Assembly (NCBI RefSeq): GCF_000520995.1
Contig: NZ_JACA01000003.1
Span: 310,001-374,000, forward strand
Reading direction: 5' to 3'
Source: Aquimarina macrocephali JAMB N27
Lineage (GTDB): Bacteria; Bacteroidota; Bacteroidia; Flavobacteriales; Flavobacteriaceae
Length of the DNA stretch: 64,000 bases
Shown: one piece after another, positions 7,923-16,928 of the stretch
Position numbering within the stretch: position 1 is the first letter of the stretch
How the letters are laid out: each line of letters starts with the position of its first letter
Notes under the pieces: generated by a model
What the model was told of the DNA's origin: nothing
Seen by the model: the letters and a program-made list of their open reading frames with translations, nothing else
The model's database searches: none
Made by a program: the position numbers and the translations under genes

Positions 7923-9089
7923 CTACGTTGCAGCTTTATATTCTTTTTTATCAATTATAATCTTAGCAATTACTTCTCTTAATATCTCAGAAGTCCCACC
8001 TCCTATTGGACCTAATCGACTATCTCTAAATAGTCTTGCCATTGGGTACTCTTCCATATATCCGTAGCCTCCCAATAGTTGCAGACATTTGTATATTGCT
8101 TCATCAGCAATTTTGGTAGAAATTAACTTAGACATACTGGCTTCTTTAACCACATATTTTCCATCATTAAGTCGCTTAGCTACAGAGTAGTTAAATTCTT
8201 TACACATTTCTACCTCACTTGCAATATCTGCAACAGTGTGTCTTAATGCCTGAAATTTATCAATTGTCTTCCCAAAAGCTTCTCGCTCTGACATATATTT
8301 TATAACATATTCTAATGCATACTCTGTTCGTGCATGTGCATTAACTCCCATTATCAACCTTTCTAAAGCAAAATGCTGCATAATATATGAAAACCCTTTG
8401 TTTTCTTCTCCCATTAGGTTATGCGCTGGAATTTTTACATTATCAAAAGCAATTTCTCCTGTATCAGAAGCTTTCCATCCTAACTTTTCTAATTTGGTAG
8501 CAGACACTCCAGGCGTATCTCTATCAATAACAAAGATGCTTATTCCTTTATTTCCTAATTCGGGATTTGTTTTTGCAGCAATAACCATATAATCACTATA
8601 AACTCCATTAGTAATAAAAGTTTTAGATCCATTAATTACATAATGATCCCCTTCTTTTACTGCCGTAGTTCTCATTCCTGCAACATCAGAACCTCCAAAA
8701 GGCTCTGTAATACCTAAACATCCTATTTTCTCACCAGATATACTGGGTTTTAAGTACATTTCTTTAATTCTATGATCACCTTCTTTGTTTATATGGGTCA
8801 TCGCTAAATATGCATGCGCCCATATAGCAGCAGCAAAACCGCCAGAATTAATCTTTTGAAGTTCTTCTAAAAGTATTATAGTATAAAACAGATCAAGATC
8901 TAGTCCACCGTATTCTTCTGGATATGCAATTCCAAAGTATCCCATTTCACCAAACTTCTCCCAAATAAACCGATCAATATCTCCAGTTTTTTCCCATTTG
9001 TCTATATGTGGTGTTACTTCTTTTTTCAGAAACTCCCTGAGACTTTGTCTAAATAATTCGTGTTCTTCTGTAAAATACATACTATTCAT
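7923..9089 (-). CDS. Acyl-CoA dehydrogenase
   Basis: A 388-residue FAD flavoprotein that oxidises acyl-CoA to enoyl-CoA. The N-terminal helical domain (FRQSLREFLKKEVTPHID), the signature LGITEPFGGSDVAGMRTTA, the middle beta-barrel and the C-terminal LLGGYGYMEEYPMARLFRD are all present; the Glu in MEEYP is the likely catalytic base. The start is MNSMYFTEEHELF; the ATG three codons in is equally possible. It stands alone with its own terminator, and substrate chain length cannot be read from the sequence. Confidence 0.93.
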   Translation of the reverse strand: MNSMYFTEEHELFRQSLREFLKKEVTPHIDKWEKTGDIDRFIWEKFGEMGYFGIAYPEEYGGLDLDLFYTIILLEELQKINSGGFAAAIWAHAYLAMTHINKEGDHRIKEMYLKPSISGEKIGCLGITEPFGGSDVAGMRTTAVKEGDHYVINGSKTFITNGVYSDYMVIAAKTNPELGNKGISIFVIDRDTPGVSATKLEKLGWKASDTGEIAFDNVKIPAHNLMGEENKGFSYIMQHFALERLIMGVNAHARTEYALEYVIKYMSEREAFGKTIDKFQALRHTVADIASEVEMCKEFNYSVAKRLNDGKYVVKEASMSKLISTKIADEAIYKCLQLLGGYGYMEEYPMARLFRDSRLGPIGGGTSEILREVIAKIIIDKKEYKAAT

Positions 9090-9239
9090 ATGACAACCTT
9101 AATTTTTTTTAGTTAACCTATTACTGTGTATAATGATTTGTTTCCTTAATACAATAAAGTCAAAATCCATAAAATGGGCTTATGAATAAATTATCATTTT
9201 AGTGATTTATCAAAATTCGCAGTAATTTTTTACTGATTC

Positions 9240-10118
9240 TTAATTTAATGTCAAATATAGCTTTATTCTATCTATTTTTTTGAGAGAAAAACCTTCAATT
9301 TTTCCTAATTCATTAAAGTTTAATATATTCCCGTTGTCTTCAATAAATTCTTTAATATCCAATGCCGTTTCAAAATCAAAATAAGGTATTTCTACTAATT
9401 CATTAACCGATGCAGTATTGATGTTTACTTTTTTTATCTTTTTAGGAGTTTTAACAGTAAACATAGATAAAATTTTATCTTTTTGATACTCATACAGACC
9501 AGGGACATCTTCAATTTGAATATCTAGAGAAAAGCCCCCTATAGTGTTTCTATATTTAATTATTCTGGCTGCAACAAAATCAGGCAAACCAATACTTTGC
9601 TCAAGCTCTTGATTAGAAACTGTGTTTAAATCTTTTTTTTGATCATATGATTTAACAGGGAATTTCTTTTTAGGGTATTTTCTATTTACTGTAGCATTAC
9701 TCTTTTTTGTCCATTCTGGGAATTTAAACAAAGGAGAGATAATCGCAAGAACTGAATCCGAAACTTGAGTTACTTTTTTAAAATCAGCAATAGAATTGAT
9801 CCATTTATCATCTTTTCTGTACGCATGAAGCCTATCTAGCTCTCTTGTAGAAAGCCCTAGAACATATCCTTTGTGGTCGGAAATGAAATTTGGATTAAAC
9901 GATTGTAGACGATATTCTTTTTTTTGTTGTTCGGCAACACTCTTAAGGGAGTCTACCTGTTGCTGAAAAGAGATCAACTCAGCAAAATTATACTTTGGCG
10001 AAGGAGATTTTGGATAAAAATAATACCCTATAAGCACAACAAATAGGATAATTGATAAAAGAAAAATCCCATTTCGAAAACGTGAATGTATTTCGAAATG
10101 GGATTTTTTATAATTCAT
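9240..10118 (-). CDS. Membrane-anchored helix-hairpin-helix (ComEA-like) protein
   Basis: A 292-residue protein with one N-terminal membrane helix (about 17-34) and then three helix-hairpin-helix stretches: near 85-130 (LGLSTRELDRL region), about 165-210 (SNQELEQSIGLPDFVAARII) and at the C-terminus (VNINTASVNELVEIPYFDF). Such repeats bind DNA non-specifically, as in ComEA, but the longer spacing and inner-membrane anchor differ from classic ComEA. It lies 16 bp downstream of the AGCS symporter gene and may be co-transcribed. A role in DNA uptake is only an inference. Confidence 0.75.
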   Translation of the reverse strand: MNYKKSHFEIHSRFRNGIFLLSIILFVVLIGYYFYPKSPSPKYNFAELISFQQQVDSLKSVAEQQKKEYRLQSFNPNFISDHKGYVLGLSTRELDRLHAYRKDDKWINSIADFKKVTQVSDSVLAIISPLFKFPEWTKKSNATVNRKYPKKKFPVKSYDQKKDLNTVSNQELEQSIGLPDFVAARIIKYRNTIGGFSLDIQIEDVPGLYEYQKDKILSMFTVKTPKKIKKVNINTASVNELVEIPYFDFETALDIKEFIEDNGNILNFNELGKIEGFSLKKIDRIKLYLTLN

Positions 10119-10134
10119 AAAAAGAATAATCTTT

Positions 10135-11742
10135 TTAGCTTTTAGATGCTTTTATAGCCTCAAAATATCGTGCTAGTTGTTTTTTAACTACTGGAAATAA
10201 GAAGAATAAACCTACCATATTTGGAAACACCATCGCAAAAATCATTGCATCAGAGAATGCCCAAATAGAGTTCATACTCGCCGCTGCTCCAACTACAACA
10301 AAAGTCAGAAATAATAACTTATAAACTAAATCTGCGGTCTTACCTCTACCAAATAAGAATTTCCAAGATTGTAAACCATAGTACGACCATGAAATCATAG
10401 TAGACACCGCAAACAATACTACTGCAATAGTTAAAAACACATTAGAATATGGTATATATTTTGCGAATGCCATAGAGGTTATTCCCGCTCCTTCATAAGA
10501 TACTCCATCAATGAAAACGGCCCCAGAACCATCTCCTCCATACTCAAATGCTCCTCCAAAATTGAAAATAATAATTACTAATGCTGTCATTGTACAGATG
10601 ACTACAGTATCAATAAATGGCTCTAGTAAAGCAACAAGTCCTTCACTGGCAGAGTATTTAGTTTTTACTGCTGAATGTGCAATAGATGCCGAACCTGCTC
10701 CTGCTTCATTAGAAAATGCAGCTCTTTTAAAGCCAACTAATAAAACTCCTATAATACTTCCTACTCCAATAGCGGTTGGGTTAAAAGCTTCGTTAATGAT
10801 CAAACCAATAGCGTCATCTACTAAAGAGAAGTTACCAAAGATTATATATAAACAAGCTAACAAATATAAGATAGCCATAAAAGGAACTACCTTTTCTGTT
10901 ACCGAAGCGATACGTTTAATTCCTCCTATAATAATAATTCCTACAAGAATTGCCAGAACTATTCCAATCCAAAACCCTGCTCCTGTACTTTGAAGATCTA
11001 AAAGTTCTTTTAAAACAACTGTAGCCTGATTAGATTGCGCTGCATTACCACCACCAAAAGAACCACCTATACAAAATACAGCAAATATAATTGCTGCAAT
11101 TTTTCCTAGAACTTTGAATCCTCTTTCTTTTAATCCTTTGCTTAAATAGTACATAGGGCCTCCGTATACAGTACCATCTTCTCCTACATCTCTATATTGA
11201 ACTCCAAGAGTACATTCTACAAACTTGGTAGACATTCCTAATAATCCACAGACAATCATCCAAAATGTTGCTCCCGGACCTCCGAGGGCAATTGCCAAAG
11301 CTACTCCGGCAATATTACCATTACCCACCGTACCAGAAACAGCAGTTGCCAATGCTTGAAAATGACTAACTTCTCCTTCTTTTGATTCATCACGTATGGT
11401 ATCTCTAATATCTCCTTCTACTATATTAATTTCTGGTTTTCCTTCAATACCGTGCCCTTCTACATCATCATATTTACCTCGTACTACATTAATTGCTTTT
11501 GCAAAATACCTAAAATTAGGAAAGCCAAAATAGAGTGTAAAAAACAAGGCACTTAATACCAATAATATAATAACGAATGGAGCACCGTCAAAAACTTCAA
11601 AAAAGATTACTGCAGAGAAAAAGTCAGATACAGGCTTGAAAGCCTCGTCGATTTTTTGATCTAGACCTTTTTCTGTGGTCTCTTGTGCAAATGTTAAAAA
11701 TGGAATGATAAGTGCTAAAAGTGAAAGAAGAATTCTCTTCAT
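10135..11742 (-). CDS. Sodium:alanine symporter family protein (AGCS)
   Basis: A 535-residue polytopic membrane protein. The AGCS hallmarks SGTVGNGNIAGVALAIALGG and KRAAFSNEAGAGSASIAHSA are present, with about ten membrane helices. Family members import alanine or glycine with Na+ or H+. The N-terminus MKRILLSLLALIIPFLTFAQ looks like a cleavable signal peptide ahead of the first helix and makes this longer than E. coli-type members; I believe such extensions occur in Bacteroidota. The HhH gene follows within 16 bp. Confidence 0.92.
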   Translation of the reverse strand: MKRILLSLLALIIPFLTFAQETTEKGLDQKIDEAFKPVSDFFSAVIFFEVFDGAPFVIILLVLSALFFTLYFGFPNFRYFAKAINVVRGKYDDVEGHGIEGKPEINIVEGDIRDTIRDESKEGEVSHFQALATAVSGTVGNGNIAGVALAIALGGPGATFWMIVCGLLGMSTKFVECTLGVQYRDVGEDGTVYGGPMYYLSKGLKERGFKVLGKIAAIIFAVFCIGGSFGGGNAAQSNQATVVLKELLDLQSTGAGFWIGIVLAILVGIIIIGGIKRIASVTEKVVPFMAILYLLACLYIIFGNFSLVDDAIGLIINEAFNPTAIGVGSIIGVLLVGFKRAAFSNEAGAGSASIAHSAVKTKYSASEGLVALLEPFIDTVVICTMTALVIIIFNFGGAFEYGGDGSGAVFIDGVSYEGAGITSMAFAKYIPYSNVFLTIAVVLFAVSTMISWSYYGLQSWKFLFGRGKTADLVYKLLFLTFVVVGAAASMNSIWAFSDAMIFAMVFPNMVGLFFLFPVVKKQLARYFEAIKASKS

Positions 11743-11841
11743 GATGTTGTGAATTAATTGAATTTAATTGTTAAGAGGTGGGCAAGATGGTAAAAAAAAC
11801 ATTTGTTTACAATTTTTTTAGATGTTAAATATTTCTAATTC

Positions 11842-12858
11842 TCAAATATCGAACTCCTTATTTAAAAGATTAATTTGTTCTGGGCGACCTAAAACTACTA
11901 TCCTAGAACTTGGTTTTAATAAGGTATTAGCTCCTGGGTTTACAATATATTCTCCGTCTGGTGATTTGTAACCTATAATAGTGCATCCCGTTCTGGATCT
12001 CATATCAATATCAAGGATGGTTCTTTCTATTTTATCATCAAACATATCTTCGAAAGAAATTTCTTCAATATTTATAGATTTTTTGCCTACAATAGAAAGG
12101 TTATCCAAAAATTCTATTAAATCGGGCACTACTACTAATGACGCCATATGATCTCCTCCTATACGATCTGGCATAATAACATTATCTGCTCCAGCTAATC
12201 GAATTTTCTTATAAGAAGCATCTTGAGAGGCTCTACTAATTATTTTAAGCTCTTTATTAATTTGTCTTGCAGAAAGTACAATAAACAGGTTATCTGCATC
12301 TTCTGGCAATGTGCATATTAAACAGGCAGCTCTTCTTATACCCGCTTCTGTTAACACTTCGTCTTCTGTAGCATTACCTTTTAGGAAAAACAGATTTTCA
12401 TTTTGATATCTTTCTATTACTGCTTCGTCTTTTTCGATAATAACAAATGGCTTATTGTATGCTAACAATTTGGCAGCAGCTTGTTTACCATTACGGCCAT
12501 AACCAATTATAATAATATGATTCTCAATATGATGTATCATTTTTTGTGTTTTTCGGTATTGAACTCTTCTGGGGTCATTTTTACTTATAATATACTCTGT
12601 TATTACGGATACAGAATATGCAAATATGGCTACACTAGTCGAGATAAGAAATACAGTGAATAATTTTGCATTATCATCCAGAGGCTGAACTTCTCCAAAA
12701 CCAACGGTAGATAAAGTAATAACCGTCATGTATAAAGCATCTACCCAGGAATAGTTAGAAAAAAACCGAAACCCCAGTACCCCGATAGCAATTACTATAA
12801 TTAATAAAATTAATGCAATATATATTTTTGGCACTCCCCATCTATACATCTTTTTCAT
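11842..12858 (-). CDS. Potassium channel with RCK/TrkA regulatory domain
   Basis: A 338-residue two-helix K+ channel. Helix 1 (about 10-30), pore loop with selectivity filter TVGFG (in ITLSTVGFGEVQP), helix 2 (about 65-90), then an RCK-N Rossmann domain starting IIIGYGRNGKQAA, and a TrkA-C domain ending near RIVVLGRPEQI. It resembles MthK/Kch-type channels gated by cytosolic ligands. Its ATG overlaps the stop codon of the PspC-like gene (ATGA), so the two are translationally coupled. Confidence 0.92.
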   Translation of the reverse strand: MKKMYRWGVPKIYIALILLIIVIAIGVLGFRFFSNYSWVDALYMTVITLSTVGFGEVQPLDDNAKLFTVFLISTSVAIFAYSVSVITEYIISKNDPRRVQYRKTQKMIHHIENHIIIIGYGRNGKQAAAKLLAYNKPFVIIEKDEAVIERYQNENLFFLKGNATEDEVLTEAGIRRAACLICTLPEDADNLFIVLSARQINKELKIISRASQDASYKKIRLAGADNVIMPDRIGGDHMASLVVVPDLIEFLDNLSIVGKKSINIEEISFEDMFDDKIERTILDIDMRSRTGCTIIGYKSPDGEYIVNPGANTLLKPSSRIVVLGRPEQINLLNKEFDI

Positions 12859-13076
12859 AGGTCAAATACTGAAGTTCGTTTAGTATAAACCAAGTCTTTT
12901 AATTTTAGCCAAAACGCTAGGTTAAGGTATATTACAAAACCTAAACCTACGGTAGCAAAGGTTAAATAAATAAAGAACAAGCGTACATTTTTAGCTCGCA
13001 TCCCTAACCTATCGGCTAACCTAGAGGAGACATAAAATCCGTTACGTTCTAAAAATTGTCTTAGATTATAAAGCAT
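12855..13076 (-). CDS. Small PspC-domain protein
   Basis: A 73-residue protein with SSRLADRLGMRAKNVRLFFIY followed by a hydrophobic segment (about 30-52), matching the PspC fold, which in other bacteria sits in the inner membrane and senses envelope stress. The family is only recognisable by this core. It lies 29 bp downstream of the DUF2851 gene and overlaps the K+ channel gene by 4 bp. Confidence 0.75.
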   Translation of the reverse strand: MLYNLRQFLERNGFYVSSRLADRLGMRAKNVRLFFIYLTFATVGLGFVIYLNLAFWLKLKDLVYTKRTSVFDL

Positions 13077-13105
13077 ATCGCAAAATAATTATATTATCCT
13101 AAATT

Positions 13106-14386
13106 CTATTCACCATTTAATAAATAATTCCCGATTGCACATTTTAAACATGCTTTTTGGTCACAGTATGTATTTTTGAGTTGAATCATAGCTTGAGAAT
13201 GCATTGCATTTTCAATTGGTACTTTTAAGTCCATAAAATTGCTAATAATGCTGTTTTTTTCAAAAGGTAATTTAGAAATTAATTCAAAAATATCTTCTTC
13301 AGGATTTTGTCCTATACTTCTGGCATAAACAAATTTTATAGGAATAATCGTATTGATCAACAACAAGTCAATAAATGATTTTGTTAGTTTCTTCTTACTT
13401 GTCTTTGATTCTTTTTCAAAAGTATAATGGTTTTTCCAAAATTCGCTTGTTTCTATACTGAAAAGAGTATAAAAATCATCTATAGTATTACTATTGATCA
13501 CTTTACTGAAAAGTTGATAGTTTTTAAAATATAACATTGCCAACTGCGACAATCGTATAGTTGGAAAATTAGGCGGTCTCAACCTAAAAAAATGTAATGG
13601 TTCTACTCCTTTAGCATTCAATTTAAATTTATTTTTCAAAAACTGATACTCATTCTTCAGGGTATTGAAATACGGTTCTTTTATATCATTTTCTAAGAGA
13701 CCTGCCTGACCAAAAAACAAGGCTTCCAATTCTTCCAGGTGATCTGTACATTTCCTAAGTACGGTAAAATCTATTGAATTCGCCAAACTCAAAAAAGCGG
13801 CTCCATTTGTTTTTAGGCCAAAATTTTTGGACAGCAGTTTAAACAAAACGGCTTCCCAATTATTTGCAGAGTCCTTTAGAAGTTTCAAAATTAAAGTCGA
13901 TTTCTTTTCTAGTCGCTCTAAATACAACCTTTCTTGCCAATTCGACAGCATAAAACCAGAAACTTCTGGAAGTTGCTTGTCACAACCAATCCATTGTTGA
14001 GCACTTTTATTAAAGAGTTTTTTATAGCCAATCATTAACTCTTCTCTCACATACTCTTTAAGTTGTAATGTTGGTATAATCGAGTTGTTTTTTCTATAAA
14101 CTTCTATATCATCTTCCCAAACCACATGAAGAATTACATTATCATATGCAGGATCATTCTCGTGGTTATGAACATACCAATCACTTGATCTAATATGCAC
14201 TTCTACATTCCCTGCCCATTGCTGACCTTGAATAATGAGTCTTGCATTAAAAAAATCAGGTCCAGAGTTTTCTATATTATGAGTCCCTACTTGCTGAAGT
14301 ATAAGCTCCTCATGCCTTGTTGTTTTAAGGTCTACAAACCCGAATTTTTTATATTTCCAAAGGTATTGTAAGAAATCCTCAGTCAT
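13106..14386 (-). CDS. DUF2851 family protein
   Basis: A 426-residue cytoplasmic protein with the conserved N-terminal block of DUF2851: GPDFFNARLIIQGQQWAGN, then VEVHIRSSDWYVHNH and ILHVVWEDD. The C-terminus ends in CDQKACLKCAIG, a small cysteine cluster that could bind metal. The VEVHIRSSDW..H pattern hints at a nuclease-like fold, which is an inference from residue pattern only. It heads a probable operon with the PspC-like protein and the K+ channel. Confidence 0.88.
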   Translation of the reverse strand: MTEDFLQYLWKYKKFGFVDLKTTRHEELILQQVGTHNIENSGPDFFNARLIIQGQQWAGNVEVHIRSSDWYVHNHENDPAYDNVILHVVWEDDIEVYRKNNSIIPTLQLKEYVREELMIGYKKLFNKSAQQWIGCDKQLPEVSGFMLSNWQERLYLERLEKKSTLILKLLKDSANNWEAVLFKLLSKNFGLKTNGAAFLSLANSIDFTVLRKCTDHLEELEALFFGQAGLLENDIKEPYFNTLKNEYQFLKNKFKLNAKGVEPLHFFRLRPPNFPTIRLSQLAMLYFKNYQLFSKVINSNTIDDFYTLFSIETSEFWKNHYTFEKESKTSKKKLTKSFIDLLLINTIIPIKFVYARSIGQNPEEDIFELISKLPFEKNSIISNFMDLKVPIENAMHSQAMIQLKNTYCDQKACLKCAIGNYLLNGE

Positions 14387-14419
14387 ATATTCTATATATT
14401 ATTTATAATTATCAGACCT

Positions 14420-14437
14420 ACCTGTAAACCAACAGGT
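14420..14437. promoter_or_regulatory. Dyad ACCTGT-N6-ACAGGT
   Basis: A perfect 6-bp inverted repeat with a 6-bp spacer, 34 bp upstream of the DUF2851 ATG and 145 bp upstream of the divergent peroxiredoxin-like gene. The symmetry and position suit an operator. No T-run follows, so a terminator is unlikely. Confidence 0.4.
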
Positions 14438-14581
14438 GGAATTAGCTATTATATATTTCGGGTAGGATAAAAAATAAGGAGAATAGCTTTTCTAAAATTT
14501 AGATTATGAAAATACTAAAATTTATTAGAATCTTGTAAGCTCTATCAAATAACATTGACTAATTCTTAAACCAGCATATAA

Positions 14582-15436
14582 ATGACCAATGTTCTAAAGT
14601 CTATCTTCATATCTGTTTTCCCTGTAATTGCTCTTTACTTTGCTATTGACAGTGTTATACATCTTATTAATCATGGAGTATCCTATAGATATATAGGACG
14701 ATTACTAATTTCGTTTTCTATTGCAACACTTTTCATTTTGTTTTTTATAAAACCTGTTGCGCGAACTGATGCCAATCTAAAAAAATACACACTTCCTATA
14801 GCTATTGGTTTTCTAATTAGCCTACTATTTGGGGGTATTATTGAACAAGATTTAAATGGATCTCTACCAGGAATCGGTTTGTTTTTAGGATGGGTATTAT
14901 ATATAAGATGGTATTCTACTTTTAATAATAGAGAACAAAATACAGTTATTAAAGTAGGTAACCGGTTACCAGAACTCGAATTACAGGATCCAGAAAAAAA
15001 TAGTGTAAACACTTCTAAGTTTATAGGTAGCTCATCAATTTTTCTATTCTATCGCGGAAATTGGTGTCCATTATGTATGGCACAAATCAAAGAAATTGCT
15101 TTGCAATATAAAGAACTTGAAAAAAGAAATGTAAACATAGTTCTCATTAGCCCCCAGCCTCATAAGCATACCAAGTCTCTGGCAAAAAAATTCGGATTAG
15201 ATTTCAATTATTTGGTTGATCAAGGAAATAAAGTTGCTAAGCAATTACAAATTTTTTCAAAAAATGGTCTTCCCATGGGTTTCCAGGCACTAGGATATAA
15301 TAGTGATACTGTAATGCCAACAGTAATCATAACAGACAAAGAAGGAAAAATAGTCTTTGCAGACCTCACTAATAATTATAGAGTACGACCAGAACCAGAA
15401 ATATTTTTAAAAATTCTCGACCAACAAGATCTTTAA
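14582..15436 (+). CDS. Membrane-tethered peroxiredoxin/thioredoxin-like protein
   Basis: A 284-residue protein with about four membrane helices in residues 1-120 and a C-terminal AhpC/TSA-type thioredoxin fold. The active-site stretch FYRGNWCPLCMAQIKEI carries a CxxC pair, and the domain ends with the cis-Pro region VMPTVIITDKEGKIVF. This head is like the AhpC-TSA (PRX-like) family of Bacteroidota. The likely role is reduction of peroxides or disulfides at the inner membrane. It stands alone, divergent from DUF2851. Confidence 0.8.
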   Translation: MTNVLKSIFISVFPVIALYFAIDSVIHLINHGVSYRYIGRLLISFSIATLFILFFIKPVARTDANLKKYTLPIAIGFLISLLFGGIIEQDLNGSLPGIGLFLGWVLYIRWYSTFNNREQNTVIKVGNRLPELELQDPEKNSVNTSKFIGSSSIFLFYRGNWCPLCMAQIKEIALQYKELEKRNVNIVLISPQPHKHTKSLAKKFGLDFNYLVDQGNKVAKQLQIFSKNGLPMGFQALGYNSDTVMPTVIITDKEGKIVFADLTNNYRVRPEPEIFLKILDQQDL

Positions 15437-15802
15437 TTTAAAATACTAACATTAGTTAGTACCCCCCAAAAAAAGAAGGTTAAAGTTGTTATAAAGACAA
15501 AAAACACAGAACTAACTCTATTTAAATAGTACGATTACTACTTAATATTCTTAAAATCAAGTTAATTCCTTACAAAAATGTACTATTGGTAAGATTTTAT
15601 GTATTAATGGAAAACTTAACCACAAATTCATTTCTTTACTTTGTTATGAATTAAAGGGAAAATTAATTCATTCAAAAATATTAAGATTACAAAACCCTAA
15701 GCTAAGTTGAGTTTGTGTTAGGTTATTGATGGTTGCCATTTTTGGCGACCATCTTTATTTTTACACATATTCAAAAAAAATAAGGAAATCAGAATCCAAG
15801 CT
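15437..15802. other. Gene-free stretch with possible small RNA
   Basis: A 366-bp AT-rich region without a convincing ORF (the longest ATG frame noticed is 15 codons, at 15607). It includes a weak CCTAA/TTAGG pairing near 15695-15722 and ends in a strong plus-strand terminator hairpin about 290 bp after the preceding stop codon. This could be a long 3' UTR or an independent small RNA. Confidence 0.4.
15728..15762 (+). terminator. Strong rho-independent terminator
   Basis: GATGGTTGCC (15728-15737) pairs with GGCGACCATC (15744-15753), 10 bp with one wobble, a six-base loop, and then TTTATTTTT. It reads rightwards and faces the AraC-type gene on the other strand. Confidence 0.85.
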
Positions 15803-16783
15803 TTACGAATTCATATCAGGATAAATATCAAACTTATTAAAAAATGCTTTTTTAAATTTTGAAGAATTAGAATAATTAAGCGTATCCATTACTTCACGTA
15901 TTGATAATCCTTCTCCGATAATCATATTATATGAGATCTCGAGTCGTTTATTATTAAAAAATTCTAATGGAGTCTGATTATGAATTTCTTTAAACATGTT
16001 AAAAAAATTCGTGCGACTCATATGTGCCATAGCTGCCAATTGATCAACTCCTACAAAAGGTTCTTTAAGATTATTTTTGAGATAATCACTCACTTTATAA
16101 ATATTACCAACTTGCCCACAATTGATACTAAAAGGATTACTTTCTGTCTCCCATCGTAATACATCTTTCCAAAAAGTTTCTAATAACCGCACACCTCGAG
16201 AAATAAAATAAAGATAGTTCTCTATCTTGTCAACATCAGGTTGTACAATCTGATCAAAAAGACTTGATTGCTTATAAGAAAGGTAAAACTTATTAATATG
16301 CTGATGAGAATAACGAATATAATTATCAAGCTTTTCTGCCATATCGTTATTCTTTATAAAAAAAGGCTTGGTATATGAGCTTTTTAATATAATCATAGTA
16401 GATTTTACTTCTGCTCCTTTTGGAATAAAGACTTGCTCTCCTTGTCGAGCATCCATACACCTCATATTACCTGGTGTATAACTATCAGAATATCGGCTTA
16501 TAATCTGATCTTCTTCTAACTGATGATCTAAAGCATATTTCCTAAAGTGAAGTATAATATCTTTTTCATTGATTGGCCGTCTAACATATTCAATATCCGT
16601 ATTAGCTTTATAATTGTTTATGATAAGAAAAACCTCTGGAGATATTTTATAATACAATAAATATCCTTCTCCAATTTCAGGAGGGAAATAAATTTGATCA
16701 GTAGAACTACCTGGGCTTAATTGAGATCTAAAATAGTCACTTAGTTTGTCAATATCAGAAAAATCAAACAAATATTTACACAT
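15803..16783 (-). CDS. AraC-family transcriptional regulator
   Basis: A 326-residue regulator. The C-terminal 100 residues hold the two helix-turn-helix motifs of AraC: VDQLAAMAHMSRTNFFNMFK with PLEFFNNKRLEISYNMI, and REVMDTLNYSNSSKFKKAFF ending near KFDIYPDMNS. The N-terminal 200 residues resemble no sensor domain I can name. It is monocistronic, and its targets cannot be told from the neighbours. Confidence 0.9.
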   Translation of the reverse strand: MCKYLFDFSDIDKLSDYFRSQLSPGSSTDQIYFPPEIGEGYLLYYKISPEVFLIINNYKANTDIEYVRRPINEKDIILHFRKYALDHQLEEDQIISRYSDSYTPGNMRCMDARQGEQVFIPKGAEVKSTMIILKSSYTKPFFIKNNDMAEKLDNYIRYSHQHINKFYLSYKQSSLFDQIVQPDVDKIENYLYFISRGVRLLETFWKDVLRWETESNPFSINCGQVGNIYKVSDYLKNNLKEPFVGVDQLAAMAHMSRTNFFNMFKEIHNQTPLEFFNNKRLEISYNMIIGEGLSIREVMDTLNYSNSSKFKKAFFNKFDIYPDMNS

Positions 16784-16856
16784 ACCACCATCATTTTACA
16801 CTTATCTTTTTTAGTCCACGTAGATGTATTCCTGGCAACTACAAAAAATAAATAGA

Positions 16857-16903
16857 CACAAAAACAACCCCTATATTAGCTTACAGAAAAGCTAATAGAG
16901 GGG
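16857..16903 (-). terminator. Terminator of the cystathionine beta-synthase type gene
   Basis: A 15-bp stem with one mismatch (16868-16882 with 16889-16903) and a six-base loop is followed on the minus strand by TTGTTTTTG. It lies 25 bp after the stop codon of the gene at 16929-18290. Confidence 0.85.
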
Positions 16904-16928
16904 AGAATTATTATTTAAATATAAGAAT

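Noticed and set aside
10511..10993. 160-codon plus-strand frame inside the AGCS symporter gene
   Set aside because: It is antisense to conserved AGCS motifs and has no recognisable features.
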